Both the position numbers and the translations under genes were made by a program. A model generated the notes under the pieces. The model was not told where the DNA came from. It saw nothing but the letters and a program-made list of their open reading frames with translations, and ran no database searches. A stretch of 64,000 bases of DNA, from positions 30,787,001 through 30,851,000 of the forward strand of contig CM059587.1 of NCBI GenBank assembly GCA_030407085.1, written 5' to 3'. Position 1 is the stretch's first letter. Each line of letters starts with the position of its first letter. Shown in pieces: positions 1 to 11,346 of the stretch. Origin of the DNA: Trichopria drosophilae. Lineage: Eukaryota > Arthropoda > Insecta > Hymenoptera > Diapriidae.

Positions 1-779
1 AATAAAAAGGCCGAGCATGCAATCTTTCAATTATTCCGGAGCGAGATTCGCGGTCTATTTTAGCACGCCGTCGCGACCGGCCGAATCCCTCGGCCTCTCG
101 TCATCCCTCTTCGGCAGCTGTCCCTCCGCCGCCTCGCCCCTCCCATTTAGGGATTTGCGGGCACATGTTTGTGTGTGTAGGTGCAGGAGGGCGAGGGCCG
201 CCGCCGAAAAAGCAAAATCGAATTCTCCGAAGATCGGCCGGCGTCTCCGTGCAGTCTCCCCCTTATTAAAAAAAGCGACTGCGCGGCGGGTATAGCGCGC
301 GCACCGAATATCGGGCGGTGGCTCGTTCTCGTTCGCTCGACAACGACGAAGATGACGAAGAGACGACGCGCGACGACAACGTGCTAAAACGAGAGATGCT
401 CGCGCATGCGCCCGAACCGCGCTCTCCCCCTCCCACCCCCACTCTCGGGTCTCTTTGTGTTCGGCGGTTGTATATGTATATGTATATTATACACTTCCCC
501 GATCATCGACGATTCCGTCATTCTATCATTCGCGTCCCCCCACCCCCCTTGGATGAAATCGCGATGGCGTTTCGCTGTTTCGCGTTCCGTTCCGGCGGTC
601 CGCGTCAGTCGCGCGAGAGCCTTCAGTGAGGGAGGAGCCTCGCTCACTCTCTCGCCCACTCGCCCAGGCACGTTCGGGTCATCACTGCCAATTTTACACA
701 AGCCACAATATAGCCCACGCGACCGCGAAACGTGTCCTCACGGATATATATAAATAGATATATACAGTATATGTAAATG
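1..779 (+). promoter_or_regulatory. GC-rich promoter region with TATA-like box and NRF-1-like palindrome
   Basis: This block is far richer in GC and CpG than the DNA after 1200. It holds the palindrome GCGCATGCGC at 402-411, the core of the NRF-1 (insect erect-wing) site, which is typical of CpG-rich promoters. A TATA-like run, TATATAAATA, lies at 747-756, and a second TA-rich run sits near 470-490. No long frame looks coding. The orientation is inferred from the plus-strand donor at 1146. The true start site is not visible, and initiation could be dispersed through the block rather than fixed by the TATA-like run. Confidence 0.5.
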
Positions 780-1145
780 TGGATGGAATATAAATACGTA
801 AGGAGCTTATTTTGCGCGAGTGTCGAAAGTTGCGAGTCGGTCGAAGTGTGACGACGACGGCAGGATTGTGTCATCTCGCGAGTTTCTAGTCTCTCTGGCT
901 CGCGGTGACATTGTGTGCGCGCGCCCGGTTCTTTTCGGGCTCTCTGCCCACCGGTCGTCGATTGTTGTGTGCATCGGACGAACAACCTAGGAGAGACGGG
1001 GGTACAGGAGGAAGAGGAAAAACCTCCAGGGCGAGGATCGTCGGGCACCTTGTGTGCGAGGAGGATGCGGCTCGGGGGCCCAGACGTGGATTCGAGTTTG
1101 CACTTTAAATTCCGACGCGCCACGCCACCGCGAGAGATTTAAACG
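780..1145 (+). other. Presumed first, non-coding exon (5' UTR) of an unidentified long gene
   Basis: The stretch between the TATA-like run and the donor at 1146 is GC-rich and ends ...AACG|GTGAGC, a good 5' splice site. It holds short upstream frames. The longest, 915-1142 (75 codons), closes with TAA three bases before the donor, so it does not run across the junction. This fits a 5' UTR exon rather than a coding exon. The left edge is a guess placed about 25 bases after the TATA-like run. The three downstream recursive splice sites on the same strand support this exon as the upstream end of a very long intron. The gene is not recognised; RNA reads spanning 1145 would settle it. Confidence 0.5.
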
Positions 1146-1518
1146 GTGAGCGGGATTTTTACCCCCTACTACCGACTCGTGCATGCCTCATTGTTGACGT
1201 GCGCTCCCATCTTCAAACTTGCTTCTTCTTCCTGTCGTTATTCCTCTTGTTGACCTACCAAACATTATTTTGGAGCAACTGTGGGGTTTTAAATGGAAAT
1301 GGAGCAAACAAGAAATTTCCCAGTGTGGTGTTGTAAAATGGAGTATTTTTAGGTTAGGAAATGTAAACAGAAAATTGGAGCATTTTAAATGATTAGAGAT
1401 GGAAGAAAACGTTATTTATGAAAATAATAATCTAAAAAAAATAAGGAGAAACCAAAAATGAAAAAAACACAAATTTTTTAATTGTTTGGAATACTTATTT
1501 TATAACTAATTCCTTAAA

Positions 1519-1533
1519 CCTAACCTAACCTAA
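1519..1533 (-). repeat. Short CCTAA run (telomere-type unit)
   Basis: Three copies of CCTAA in tandem, which read as TTAGG on the other strand, the canonical insect telomere unit. The run is too short to be a telomere relic with certainty. The flanks from 1146 to 1700 are AT-rich and hold nothing else I can name. Confidence 0.4.
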
Positions 1534-1710
1534 TGATTCTGAAGGAATTAATTATGAAATATTGACGTTTTATGTTTTGCATTTCCAAACAATTAATAAA
1601 TGGGTGAAATATTGAAATTTGATTTTTTTTTCATTTTATCTTCTTCATTGTTTTTGTCATTTTCCGGGCATTTTTCCATATGTGATTTGGGGGCACATGT
1701 CAAAAAAAAA

Positions 1711-1893
1711 CGAATGTCAAAAAGCCGAAACATTGAAAAATCGACATTTAAAAAACCGACACTAAAAAATTGACATTTAAAAAGCCGATGACTATCAAAA
1801 CACCACTGAGTCATAAAGCTGTAATATTCATGAAAACAACAATGTCAGATTTTTAAATGTCGATTTTTCAATGTTTCGGCTTTTTGAAATTCG
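1711..1893. repeat. Near-perfect inverted repeat, member of the CCGACA/TGTCGG array family
   Basis: The 44-base arm at 1711-1754 is the reverse complement of 1850-1893 with one visible mismatch. The arms are built from short A-tract units ending in GCCGA, TCGACA and the like, and further units (ACCGACAC, GCCGATG) lie in the 95-base spacer. The same vocabulary recurs at 3665-3757 and 46000-46243. It is likely a small fold-back element. No coding capacity. Confidence 0.8.
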
Positions 1894-3664
1894 GGGTTTT
1901 GCCATGTTGAGATGAAAAAAAATTGTCAGATTTTATTGTAATTAACTGATTTCAGTTAATTATTGTTGTTTATGTGAAATAAGTAAAACTTAAGTTATTA
2001 CTAAAAAAGAATATTTGTGGATAGAAAAATACCTTATTATAATATATAAACAAATATATTTGGAGAAGTTTGTAAGAATTGGAATATAAAATTGGAAAGG
2101 TAAAACGGCGTTATAAAATGTATTTTGGAGTTGTGAGGTTAGGAGAGTCGGTGCAATTTTGAGGTGCAAACTACATTCACGGGCAATGAGGTTCAATACC
2201 ACAAAAATATAGTTTAAAAATACAAAAAAAAATAAATATTTTATAAAACAAAATTCGAGAAAATCTAAGGAATGATTTTTTTACTGGTGAAATATTCTTG
2301 TTAATAAAAACGGGTTTTTGTTTTTATTAACAAATTTCATTTAATGAGGGTTTAACTTGCCAAGAAAATAGTTCTGAATAATACTCGAACTGAGCTTAAT
2401 TAATAACGTCTAATTAAAAATAAAAAATAAAAAATTTGTCGTTTCTTATTTTCAATAACTAAATAAAAAAATTTGGTGAGTATGTAACAGTTACAATATA
2501 ATTAACGATATCATAGATAAGAGTCAGGTCATTAAAAAAAAAGGTAAACACTGGAAAAATGAATTTAAGCAACGGAATTTTCTTTTTAAAATTATTTTTA
2601 ATAATTAATGTCTTTCAGTCAATGAAGGTTTAATTTATTAAAAAAAAATAATTTTCTACGATCTGTTTAATGAGTTTAAATTGTAACGTTTAATTATTAA
2701 AAAATACAGAAATAACGAAGATTATTATTAACTAATAATTAATTAGATTATTAAGTAAATTAGAAAAAGATTTTTACACCAATATCGTGAATAATGATAT
2801 TTTAAATGTATCAATCAAAAATGGAAATGCTTCTCAAAAAATGTTTAAAAAAAACTCTGGGGTCAATGACCTTCCTTGTTGCAGACAATCGCTAAGGCAG
2901 CTAAATAAATCGATTATTTTCTATAACTTTTCAAAGAGGATATATGTGCAAAAAATGCAATTATTTAAACATGTAATCTAAATAAATATTTTGCGTCATG
3001 TTAACAAAAAACATTGTTATGTCTAATAAAATAACGAGATGTTAAAAAAGAGTCCAAATTTAAAATTATCAGTATTTTTTAGATTCAAAAAATTTCCTGC
3101 AAAATAATAATTCGAATGCATAATTTTCAAAATAGAAACGCAGCAAATTAAAAAAAAAATAAGTCGAAAAACACTTGTTGTTCTAATTATACATAAATAA
3201 ATCTTTTACCTCGCATTATTAAAAAAAATATTGAAGATAAACATTTTCAAATTTTAAATTATTCAAAAATGCAGTTAAAAACAAAAATATCTGCATAAAA
3301 ATAGAAAAAATATATTTAACTATCAAAATGGATCACGAAAGTGCACTTGTTTTCAACAATGAATAATGCAACGGCTTCGAAAATTATGTAGAAATACACA
3401 CACAAAAAAGAAAAAAAAATTGAAACATTGACAAAAAAAGAACAAAAATTGCAGCGGAAAGAAAAACAAAACAAAATTAAGACAGATATAATCAATCGTA
3501 AGTCACGAATAAATGTTTATTTGTTTGGTTTGAGATAAGAAGAATAATTTAACCTTGAATAATAACCGAGAACAACACGGAAGTTTAAGTCGATTTCCAG
3601 ATAAAAATCATTTTAACAAAACGAAAAAAATCTATTTCGTACCTTAATATAAATTTAAAGTCAT
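1894..3664. other. AT-rich intronic stretch, nothing recognised
   Basis: Strongly AT-rich DNA with many homopolymer A and T runs and no open frame above about 70 codons. I see no repeat pair, RNA gene or splice signal of quality. Confidence 0.6.
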
Positions 3665-3757
3665 TTTTTAATTGTCGTTTTTTTCTGTCGTATCGTCGAT
3701 TATTCGTTGTTTGACCTATCGGCTGTTTTATTTGTCGGTTTTTCGAAATCAGCTGAA
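3665..3757. repeat. Degenerate GTCG + T-tract microrepeats
   Basis: Several imperfect units of the kind TTGTCGGTTTTTCG, ATCGGCTGTTTTAT and TGTCGTTTTTTTC follow one another. They match one arm of the arrays at 1711-1893 and 46000-46243, but no second inverted arm is obvious here. It lies directly before the fold-back element at 3771. Confidence 0.5.
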
Positions 3758-3770
3758 ATTTTTATGAAAC

Positions 3771-4332
3771 CTATGTTTTCTCACGTATTTTGATGCGCTG
3801 AATTCAAATATCGCAGTGAAAATTATTCTCAAATGCAATTTTGATGGTAAAAATCGAAAAAAAAATCGTGAAAAATAACGTTTTTTTTGTGGATTTTCTC
3901 ATTTATTTCCAAAAATCTCGATAATTTCGAAAAATGTTTCCAACAAAACATTAAGAGCATAAAGTTCTCTACAAAAAAGGTCTGATTCCTTTTTTTCGTA
4001 ATATGATCGGTAATTCTGTAAGATATTTAGTTACCCATTAATGGGCATAGTAAATGTGTGCGGTAAACTAAATCTCAATATGTGTGACTCCTGGTGAAAA
4101 ATTGCATTAGACATTTTTTTGTACAGAATTTTATGCTCTACATGTTTTGTTTTGAACATTTTTCGAAAATTTCAAGACTTTTTAGAAGGAAATGAGAAAA
4201 TCCACAAAAACCTGATTTTTCATGATATTTCTCGATTTTTCATATTTCTCGATTTTTACCATGAAAATTGAATTTGCGCCAAGATACACTATGATATTCG
4301 AATTCAACACATCAAAATACGTAAAAAAAACG
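3771..4332. mobile_element. Fold-back element with arms of about 200 bases
   Basis: The left arm (about 3771-3982) and right arm (about 4110-4332) are diverged reverse complements: both carry a 'CACGTATTTTGATG...GAATTCAA' outer end, an internal AAAATCGA run, and an inner 'GAGCATAAAGTTCTCTAC' or equivalent. The spacer is about 130 bases. The inner motif is shared with fragments at about 5545-5600 and 5905-5965 and with the fold-back element at 31-32 kb. No transposase frame, so it would be non-autonomous. Confidence 0.7.
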
Positions 4333-4339
4333 TTTAATG

Positions 4340-6045
4340 AAATTCAGTGACATTCTTTATTCGATATTACTTAAGGTATTTAACAATGAAATACTCCTCC
4401 CAGTTTAGTTGACGGTATTTTTTCAGATCGCTGCCAGGTTTGTTGTTCTAGGTCGGAATGTGGCAGAGTTGTGGAAGGTTAGGTCAACTACCGTGTCCAC
4501 AATCGATACAGTTTATCGTCGTGTTTCGAAAGTTATCGACAATGTCGTCGAAGTACTTTGGACCGCACGTTATAACCACTTTTGCCCAACAAATTTTCGG
4601 AACTATTAAACTCTTACCAGTATCTGGATTAATAGTGATCAACGCTTTCAATCGATTATTTTAATTTTTCAAGTGATTCAAAGTGTATTTTATTTTTAAA
4701 AAATGTAAATAATAAAATATTTTTCATGATGGTTATGTTTACTTCGTGATGATACTGGAGAACGTATAAAAAAAATACATTTTGTATGTAGAAAATGAAT
4801 AATCAAGGTGAAACATATTACTTGAAGTTTTTGTTATCGATGATTATGAATTCAATAAAATGGCGATTTTTTAAAATTGTTTTAATGTTTTAATGTTTTT
4901 AACGTGTTTTTCTGCTAAAATATTGAGTTTTTACACATACTTTTCTCATTGTTATCTCTCTTTCTTACATGCAATAAAAATATATCGATTCTTCTAATTC
5001 ATTTAAAAGTTCGTGTTATTATTTTTCTTAGTGTCACGTGCTTCAACTAATGACATCTTGTACCGGGAATTGTATTTAGTTTAAAAATTATAAACTATTG
5101 GTTTCGACTCGACGGCTTTTAGCTCATGTACCTTCTCATTAAATGGCCAGGGTTTGGTAGACCCAACAATTTAATTGGCAATAGACAGAAACTGAAATGA
5201 TAATTTTCAAAACTTGGACCCCCATCACTTGTTAGCCGTATCATCATCATACAAGGATTGAATCATCAAATGAACACGGCAGATGGAGAAGGAAAACCTG
5301 AAACGAAAAATACTGTATCAAATTCGTTCCGATGCCTACAATTTGATTGGCGGGCCATTGAAGTTTAGAAAAAAAGTCAATTTTTGCCATAACTTGTCTT
5401 TTTTGTAAGTTATCCTAACGAAATTAGGTTGAAAGGATATTTATAATTAATAAAAGCTTAATTTCTTCTTGACCGTTTTATCGAATTAAATAGGAAGACT
5501 TGTCTTCTTGGAACGGACGGTTTATTTTTAGAATATGACCTTTTATATATATCCTTTTTTTTATACAATTTTATGCTCTATCTTTTTTTATTTGTATTTC
5601 TGATAATAATTATAGTCTGATCCAAAAAGACAATTTTTTTATTTAATTACGTTTATTCGTTCATTATTTAATTTAATTGTTGGTATTAAGTGCCGCTAAC
5701 GGTATTAAATAAATAATAGTAAACATAGAACTAAAATGCTGTACTTGAATAATTAAAATTTGAAGCTCTGCTTTTTTATTTGAAAAACATTTTTGTATTT
5801 TGTATGTTTGTGTGATTTGTATTTTTCAAAATAAATAAAAAAAATGTGATTGTTTCATATTTATTCGTCATTTATGGCATAACCGTTGATTTTACGAAGA
5901 AAGTGCATATAACCTTTTGTGTTGAGAATTTTATGGTCTATCTTTTTTGCTGAAAGCATTTTTTTTGTGATTTGTATTTTCTATAAGAAATGTAAGAATA
6001 GTAGTTTTCGATACAAGTGCGTATGCGTAAAGAACTTTTCTTTAT
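4340..6045. other. AT-rich stretch with two fragments of the fold-back family
   Basis: Mostly AT-rich intron. Two fragments, about 5545-5600 and 5905-5965, each carry CCTTTT followed by a GAATTTTATGCTCTA-like motif, matching the inner arms at 3771-4332 and at 31190 and 31840. Nothing else recognised. Confidence 0.5.
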
Positions 6046-6049
6046 ACCG

Positions 6050-6232
6050 GGAGGAAAGCAGCAACTTTATGAAGAAATATCCTCCCTTGTATGAAGAAAA
6101 ATCGTATACTTCCCTCGGGAAGTAAAAAAGAATACCTTAGACTGCATGTTTTTCACCCTCGGCTTCACCTCGGGTAAAAATTACACGCAGTCTAAGGCAT
6201 TCTTTATTTTACGTTCCTTGGTGAGTAATATA
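6050..6232 (+). repeat. Dispersed repeat, copy 1 (inverted partner at 23532-23757)
   Basis: Reverse-complementing this stretch gives a sequence clearly homologous to 23532-23757, including a gene-free core with the palindrome CTTCCCTCGGGAAG and a hairpin whose arms are GACTGCATG-like and GCAGTCTAAGG-like around CCCTCGGCTTCACCTCGGG. Two copies of opposite orientation 17.5 kb apart indicate a short mobile element. It has no coding capacity. Confidence 0.75.
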
Positions 6233-6252
6233 CTATTACGTACGGCTTTTCC

Positions 6253-6313
6253 GTGCGTAAAGTATAATCGAGTGCGTAAAGTTTACTTTACGCACGAGTT
6301 TACTTTACGCACC
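6253..6313. repeat. Cluster of GTGCGTAAAGT units in both orientations
   Basis: GTGCGTAAAGT occurs at 6253 and 6272, and its complement ACTTTACGCAC at 6285 and about 6302. The pair 6272-6282 / 6285-6295 makes a perfect 11-bp stem with a two-base loop. It abuts the dispersed repeat at 6050-6232, and the partner at 23532 has no matching cluster. Confidence 0.7.
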
Positions 6314-6319
6314 GAAAAG

Positions 6320-7390
6320 ACGTACATAAACGTATTTTTTTAGCATTTTTTGTTTGACCTATCCGTAATCTAGTATGGATCCACTCCAAAAACTAATCAG
6401 ATGTAAGTTAGGCCACGGCGATTTCAAAAAGAAGTTGAACTTTATTGCGAGATATCGCGAGGCAAAAAAATAGTACGTTCGTACGGATTTATTATTGAAT
6501 TTTTCGGTCTGAAAATTTGATAATATAGGGTTATTTATTTTTGTCGAGGTGACCTAATTCAGCATTTCGTCCAGACTTTAGGGATGTGCCGAAGTCATAG
6601 CAATTAAAAAATACCAAATTCAAATTTGAACCCGTTGATGTTTGGAAGATGACTCGAATTTTTTTATTTTTTCGCGTAAGCGATAGAGATTTAGAACGAT
6701 TATTCAGAAACGTTTAATAAGCTTTCAAATATGATTCGCAGATTCGGAGATATGTATTTTATATACGAGCAGGAATACTTTTTCAAAGCGTTATAAGTGA
6801 CAATAGCCTGCAGGGGCAAAGTGTTTGTTTACATGTGTTCAGGGAAATTCAACGAATTCGCCCAAAGCATTATTGATTCCCGCTCTCGTAAACTTTTACT
6901 AATATTATGTGCTGATATTAACAAATAAATCGAAAATTATTATATTTCATTATATTTACGGTTATAAATTATTATTTTTAAATATTGAAACGAAACAAGA
7001 TTCGAGTTTGTAGTTTTACCTTCAGAATCTTTTATCGGTATTGCAAAAAAAAAAATGTTTAAATTGTCAATAATGAATACAATAAATAAAGGAAATACGT
7101 GTCTTTATTTTGTTTACATTTTTTCAGTACAGCATTGTACTAACTTAACGTCGTAAATAATTATGATTAAAATGCGAATCAATAAATAATCCCTACTTTA
7201 CATTTTATATTATAATTTATCCTTTAAGCATTGACAGATAATATGTATGGTCCACTAAAATACCAACTACTTCTTAAATAACAATCGGAAAGAAAAAAGA
7301 TTTTATTCTAATTGGAATAAATATCTGTTAGATATATAACTGATCAACATAAAATCCTTGTTCATGATTTCATCATAAATATAAAAAAAT
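6320..7390. other. Intronic stretch, nothing recognised
   Basis: AT-rich. A phrase near 6588 (GATGTGCCGAAG followed by an A-rich AATTAAAAAATA) resembles one near 60187, so it is probably an old dispersed repeat fragment. No gene seen. Confidence 0.4.
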
Positions 7391-7441
7391 TGTCCGGAGT
7401 AGAAATCGAACCCAGCCGTGCTCGATAACAATTTGCTGTTA
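7391..7441 (-). repeat. tRNA-like B-box fragment (SINE remnant?)
   Basis: On the minus strand GGGTTCGATTTCT (7401-7413) resembles a pol III B box and is followed by CTCCGGAC. No matching A box lies at the right distance upstream, so it is not a functional tRNA. A tRNA-derived SINE fragment is likelier. Confidence 0.3.
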
Positions 7442-7639
7442 ACTGATAAATTATATAATATAGATATTTGTGATGCAGTGTGTGTATCAAATCTATTTTT
7501 TCGAGTTTTGTTGGAATCCAATTTGCTTCTTCGTAAAAATAAATATGATCAATGGTTGAAATGAAAAGTGCAATTTGAATGGGCAAAATTGTTACATTTC
7601 CAAATTAAAATGAAAAAATTTGTTAAAAAAGTCCCCCGA

Positions 7640-8330
7640 TTGGAATGGAACATCCTACATGCGAGAGTCCGAGAGGTTAGCCGGGATTTATCGGGGTCGC
7701 AGAAAGCGCATTTGCGCAAACAATCGCTTTTACTATCACCCGACGCCCTCCGACGTCGTCAGCATCGACGATTCACCATCGTGACAGATTACGATAAAAA
7801 GGAGTCACAGGAGTTGCCTCCCTGTCATCGGTGCGCACCTGATTATCTCTGCCTTTTTTTATTGTTGTTTTGTTTGTTTTTGCACGAGCAGTCTTGTAAG
7901 AGAGTGAGCTACAGCAGCGCTCGCGGTCGTTGCTCGAAAGCGCGTGTGCTCGCTTTGATCCTCGGTCGTTGCTCCTTCCGCCGCTGCAGGTGAACCTCAT
8001 GCTCGCTGGCTGGTAAGGTGATTCTCCGAATCGTCGCCGCCGCCCGTTGCATATATGCCCGCCGCACGACGAGCGGCTGATTCATCGCTGGGGACGTTAC
8101 TCGCTCGAAATCCAACGAAAAACCGATGTTCCGATGCATTTACGCTCCACCCGTCGCTGATTTTGTCGACTTTCGAGAATGTCGATGAACTTGCGCTCGA
8201 AACCGATTTTCTCCACGTGGTATGCCCAAGGTTTTTGCAACGGAGCGCCGCCATTTTGGCTCGGACATTTTTCTTCGACACGCGGAGATGTATGCTGTAG
8301 TGCGATGTGCTACGCTAAGATGGTTAAGCG
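7640..8330. other. GC-richer island in the intron (possible enhancer or alternative promoter)
   Basis: Sharply richer in GC and CpG than its surroundings, with the E-box palindrome CCACGTGG at about 8214. It contains CCGCTGCAG|GTGAAC (junction 7989/7990) after a CT-rich run, and 23 bases later CTG|GTAAGG (donor at 8013). This is a weaker version of the recursive-site layout seen at 27978, 41254 and 58480. Frames here look random. Function is inferred from composition alone. Confidence 0.35.
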
Positions 8331-8398
8331 AGGTTAAGTTCTTTGATGCTAAATTTTGCTCTAATGCATGGCAAAAATTAGATTGTATAAATATTACT

Positions 8399-9265
8399 AC
8401 ACGGAATAAAATAATCCAGTGAAAATCTCTGAATATTACGATTCAATGAATAGTAAATGTCTGAGAACTTGTCAAGAATCATTCGGGAACTTACAAGAAT
8501 ATTAACTGAGAAGTTCAAGAAAAATTTAAAACAATGTTAAAAAAATCAGGCTGTAATGTTCTGGATTACGAAGTCGTAGGTCACGAGTTCGAGCCCCGTC
8601 CGGTGAACAGTTTTTCGATTTCGTTTTCAAACAGCAACTGGATGTTAGTAAGACGAGCCACGTTGTTTGTTTACGTTTCGAAAATATTGTTTATCAGGCA
8701 GAAATCGACTGATGGCCGCTGCTGTATGTACTTGGTGGAGGTTTCTGCAGTTTCATACATAAATGTAAAGTATGGCGCCATCTCGTAAAACGATTCCAAA
8801 TATGGGAATTGACTACATGCAAAAATTCTGTAAAAAGGCGATTCCGCCCGTTAAATATTAATAATAATAAAAAAAAATAAATTTAAATTCTTACTCCGAC
8901 GGAGATTCGAACCCGGGTCTAGTGAACGGTAATTATGCACTTTAACCACTCGACTACTGTTACGTTTGAACTTTTAACTATAAATAAGGCTGATACCGTG
9001 CCGATAGAAAAATCTGTAATGCCCGTACACGAAATACTTCCGGAGAGTTTGAGGTTTTTCTTGATACTTAAGCGTAATTCTCCCGAACTTGAACTGGAGT
9101 ATTTACTTTGAAAGGATTTCCAAATCAATTTGTGAAATATATTTCGAGAATTATTCAGAAATGTTTTGCGTATATTTACCAATGAGGGTTCCGTCGGACT
9201 TTTCTGAAATCCTCAACATCCGAACGAGTTCAGAGATTTTCACTGGATTATTTTTTCTCCGTGTG
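8399..9265. mobile_element. Composite TIR element with two inverted tRNA-like units
   Basis: The ends form a diverged terminal inverted repeat of about 36 bases: left 8399-8434, right about 9229-9265. Both include ACACGGA followed by an A-rich run and ATCCAGTGAAAATCTCTGAA. Inside, a plus-strand tRNA-like unit near 8560-8610 (GAGTTCGAGCCCCGTCCGG) and a minus-strand one at 8891-8963 (GGGTTCGAATCTCCGTCGG) face each other. The rest is AT-rich and non-coding. It resembles two SINE-type units joined head to head between DNA-transposon-like ends. Confidence 0.6.
8891..8963 (-). pseudogene. tRNA-derived sequence (Ser/Leu-like D arm), inside a mobile element
   Basis: On the minus strand, TAGTCGAGTGG (8946-8956) fits a pol III A box of the Ser/Leu D-arm type and GGTTCGAATCT (8903-8913) fits the B box, about 35 bases apart. 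A weak T stem is possible with a mismatch, but I cannot form a clean acceptor stem. It is therefore a tRNA-like SINE head or pseudogene rather than a tRNA gene. Confidence 0.5.
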
Positions 9266-9461
9266 TACATTAACTATATAGATATTTTTACCATCTAATA
9301 GTTACAAAGTTTAATATTTTCAGCATCGTATCTAGGAACACGCGTATATTTAATAGAAAGAAAGGAAGGTGAATTGTAAATTATCTATCATTTTACCTTC
9401 TATATAAATGTGTACATTAAGAATAAAACAAGTAATGATCTACTAACAGATATTGTGTATC

Positions 9462-9609
9462 CACTGAGAAGGAAGTTTAGTAATATTGACTAAATATTGT
9501 TGAATAGGTATCATGAGTCGGTAGGAAGGTCTAATATGTAGTTGCAATGACTAAATATTTAGGTGATACCGGCAAACGCATATTCAATATTACTAATTTT
9601 TGTTCAGTG
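9462..9609. mobile_element. MITE of 148 bp with CACTGA...TCAGTG ends
   Basis: The left end CACTGAGAAGGAAGTTTAG followed by TAATATTGA is mirrored at the right end by TCAATATTACTAA plus TTTTTGTTCAGTG, a diverged TIR of about 28 bases. An inner pair GGTATCA / GGTGATACC continues the symmetry. I could not see a clear target duplication, so the superfamily is not assigned. Confidence 0.65.
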
Positions 9610-11340
9610 TAAGAACGTATGTTTAAAAAGTAGGACAAGTTTCAGAAAAATATGAATACATACGATAATAAATTTAACATATTTTTGTTAACTTTTATTC
9701 AAACTATTTTAAATTGACACAAAAAAAAACATGTTTTTTTGAAATATTTTGGTCTGCCATTTTCAAATTAAACCGAACTTAATTCTAAAAAATTCGGAAC
9801 GTAAGTTCACATGCTAATGATAATTTCTGTAGTAAAAAAATTATGTCGCACAATTCTATCAACATATACCATATTATTTAATTCGCCATTTCGAATTGTA
9901 TAATTTTTTTTTTAATTATGTCAGGATTAGATTGGAATTATTTCACTAAGTTGTAATACAAAATATTATTTATATATGTTAGATATTCTTAGAATTTTAT
10001 TTTTGTTGATAAATTCTTAACCTAACCTTACTTAATCGCTACAAATGCAATTAAAGATGCATATGTGGGAAATTGAGGTTATCAAGCTGTGATTTCTGCA
10101 ATATGATATATCTATTTCGTAAAGTAAACAGACAATTACAAACACTCTTGAGGTGTCTTACATATCTCGAGATAAGGGCAAAAGAAGCCTGAAGTCTGAC
10201 AAGACAAATACATCGTGCCTACCATATGACACTATCGACAATTACGTTCAGTACTGACTATTAGTCCTAATTGTAGCCTCAGTGGGAAATTACAAATGAC
10301 ATTTTTGTCAGCCAGCTCTTAGAAGCTGGTATCTGATCACGTATTGAATTAAATATTTATCTACATGAAGAGAATTAATTTCCAACATTTTTTCGAAATA
10401 TATATTTTCCTGATTATAATTCAAGCATATTGAGAAAAGATAATTTTAAAATCAATCTGATAAATCGAATACGTTACAAAAGAGTAACTTTTAATTAAAT
10501 AATGTATATGAAATACGGTCCGTTTCAATAACGAGCGCCAAAGAGATCCGCAGTCCCATCTAGCGGTGACTAATCTAACTGCAACGTAACATTGTACTCA
10601 TAATGTTGTGATCGCAAATTTTTTTCATTTTTTAACAGAGTATTTTTAAATAATTTTTTGTTTAAAAACAATCATCATACTTTTAGGGACCAAAAAATAA
10701 ATATTAAAATTTATACTTATAAACTTTAAAGACAATCTTCTTCTGCGGAAGATAAGTAATTATTTGTTAAAGTTCATTTAATTAATTTTTTTACTCGAAA
10801 AATAACTATCATTTTAAACATACCAATCTTTTTCAGTTAAATTTTGCAGTCTTTGATTCAAAATATTATTACAGACCAAGTTATAATCTATGTTTTAACA
10901 CTTCATTTTAAAGAGTTCAATACACCTAAAAGAATATTTACTGAAAATTTGTTTAGTGCCACGTAAAATTAGTGCTTTATAAAAATTTTAAATGAAAATA
11001 AAGCGTTAATTTTTTACGAGAGTGTCAAACATAAGTTTTTTTAAAATAAATTTTCATCTTCATAATTCGACACATGAAAAGCAAATTATTTTTAAAATAC
11101 ATTTTATAATTGAAGAGAAAACCAAAGTCTTTTAATGCAGATAATTACTCGCTACACAAGTAAATATGACATTTAAGAAAACCGGCCGATGCTGATTAAA
11201 GTTCATTCGTTAATGACAAGCGTGATAAAATTGAGGTTAAGATAACAATTACAAAATTTCGTAATCCTATTAATTAATTTCAATTTATTGACAAACTTAT
11301 GTCCGATAGTTTCATATAACACAAAACTCTTGTAATTAAA
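9610..11340. other. AT-rich intronic stretch
   Basis: No gene seen. The one site of note is the CTCF-like motif at 10556-10568. A CCTAACCTTA scrap lies near 10019. Confidence 0.5.
10556..10568 (-). promoter_or_regulatory. CTCF-like motif
   Basis: CCATCTAGCGGTG on the plus strand reads CACCGCTAGATGG on the minus strand, close to the CTCF core (CCASYAGRKGGC). CTCF is conserved in most insects. Binding is inferred. The phrase 'CATCTAGCG' also occurs inside some insect repeats, which is the main alternative. Confidence 0.3.
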
Positions 11341-11346
11341 CTGACA

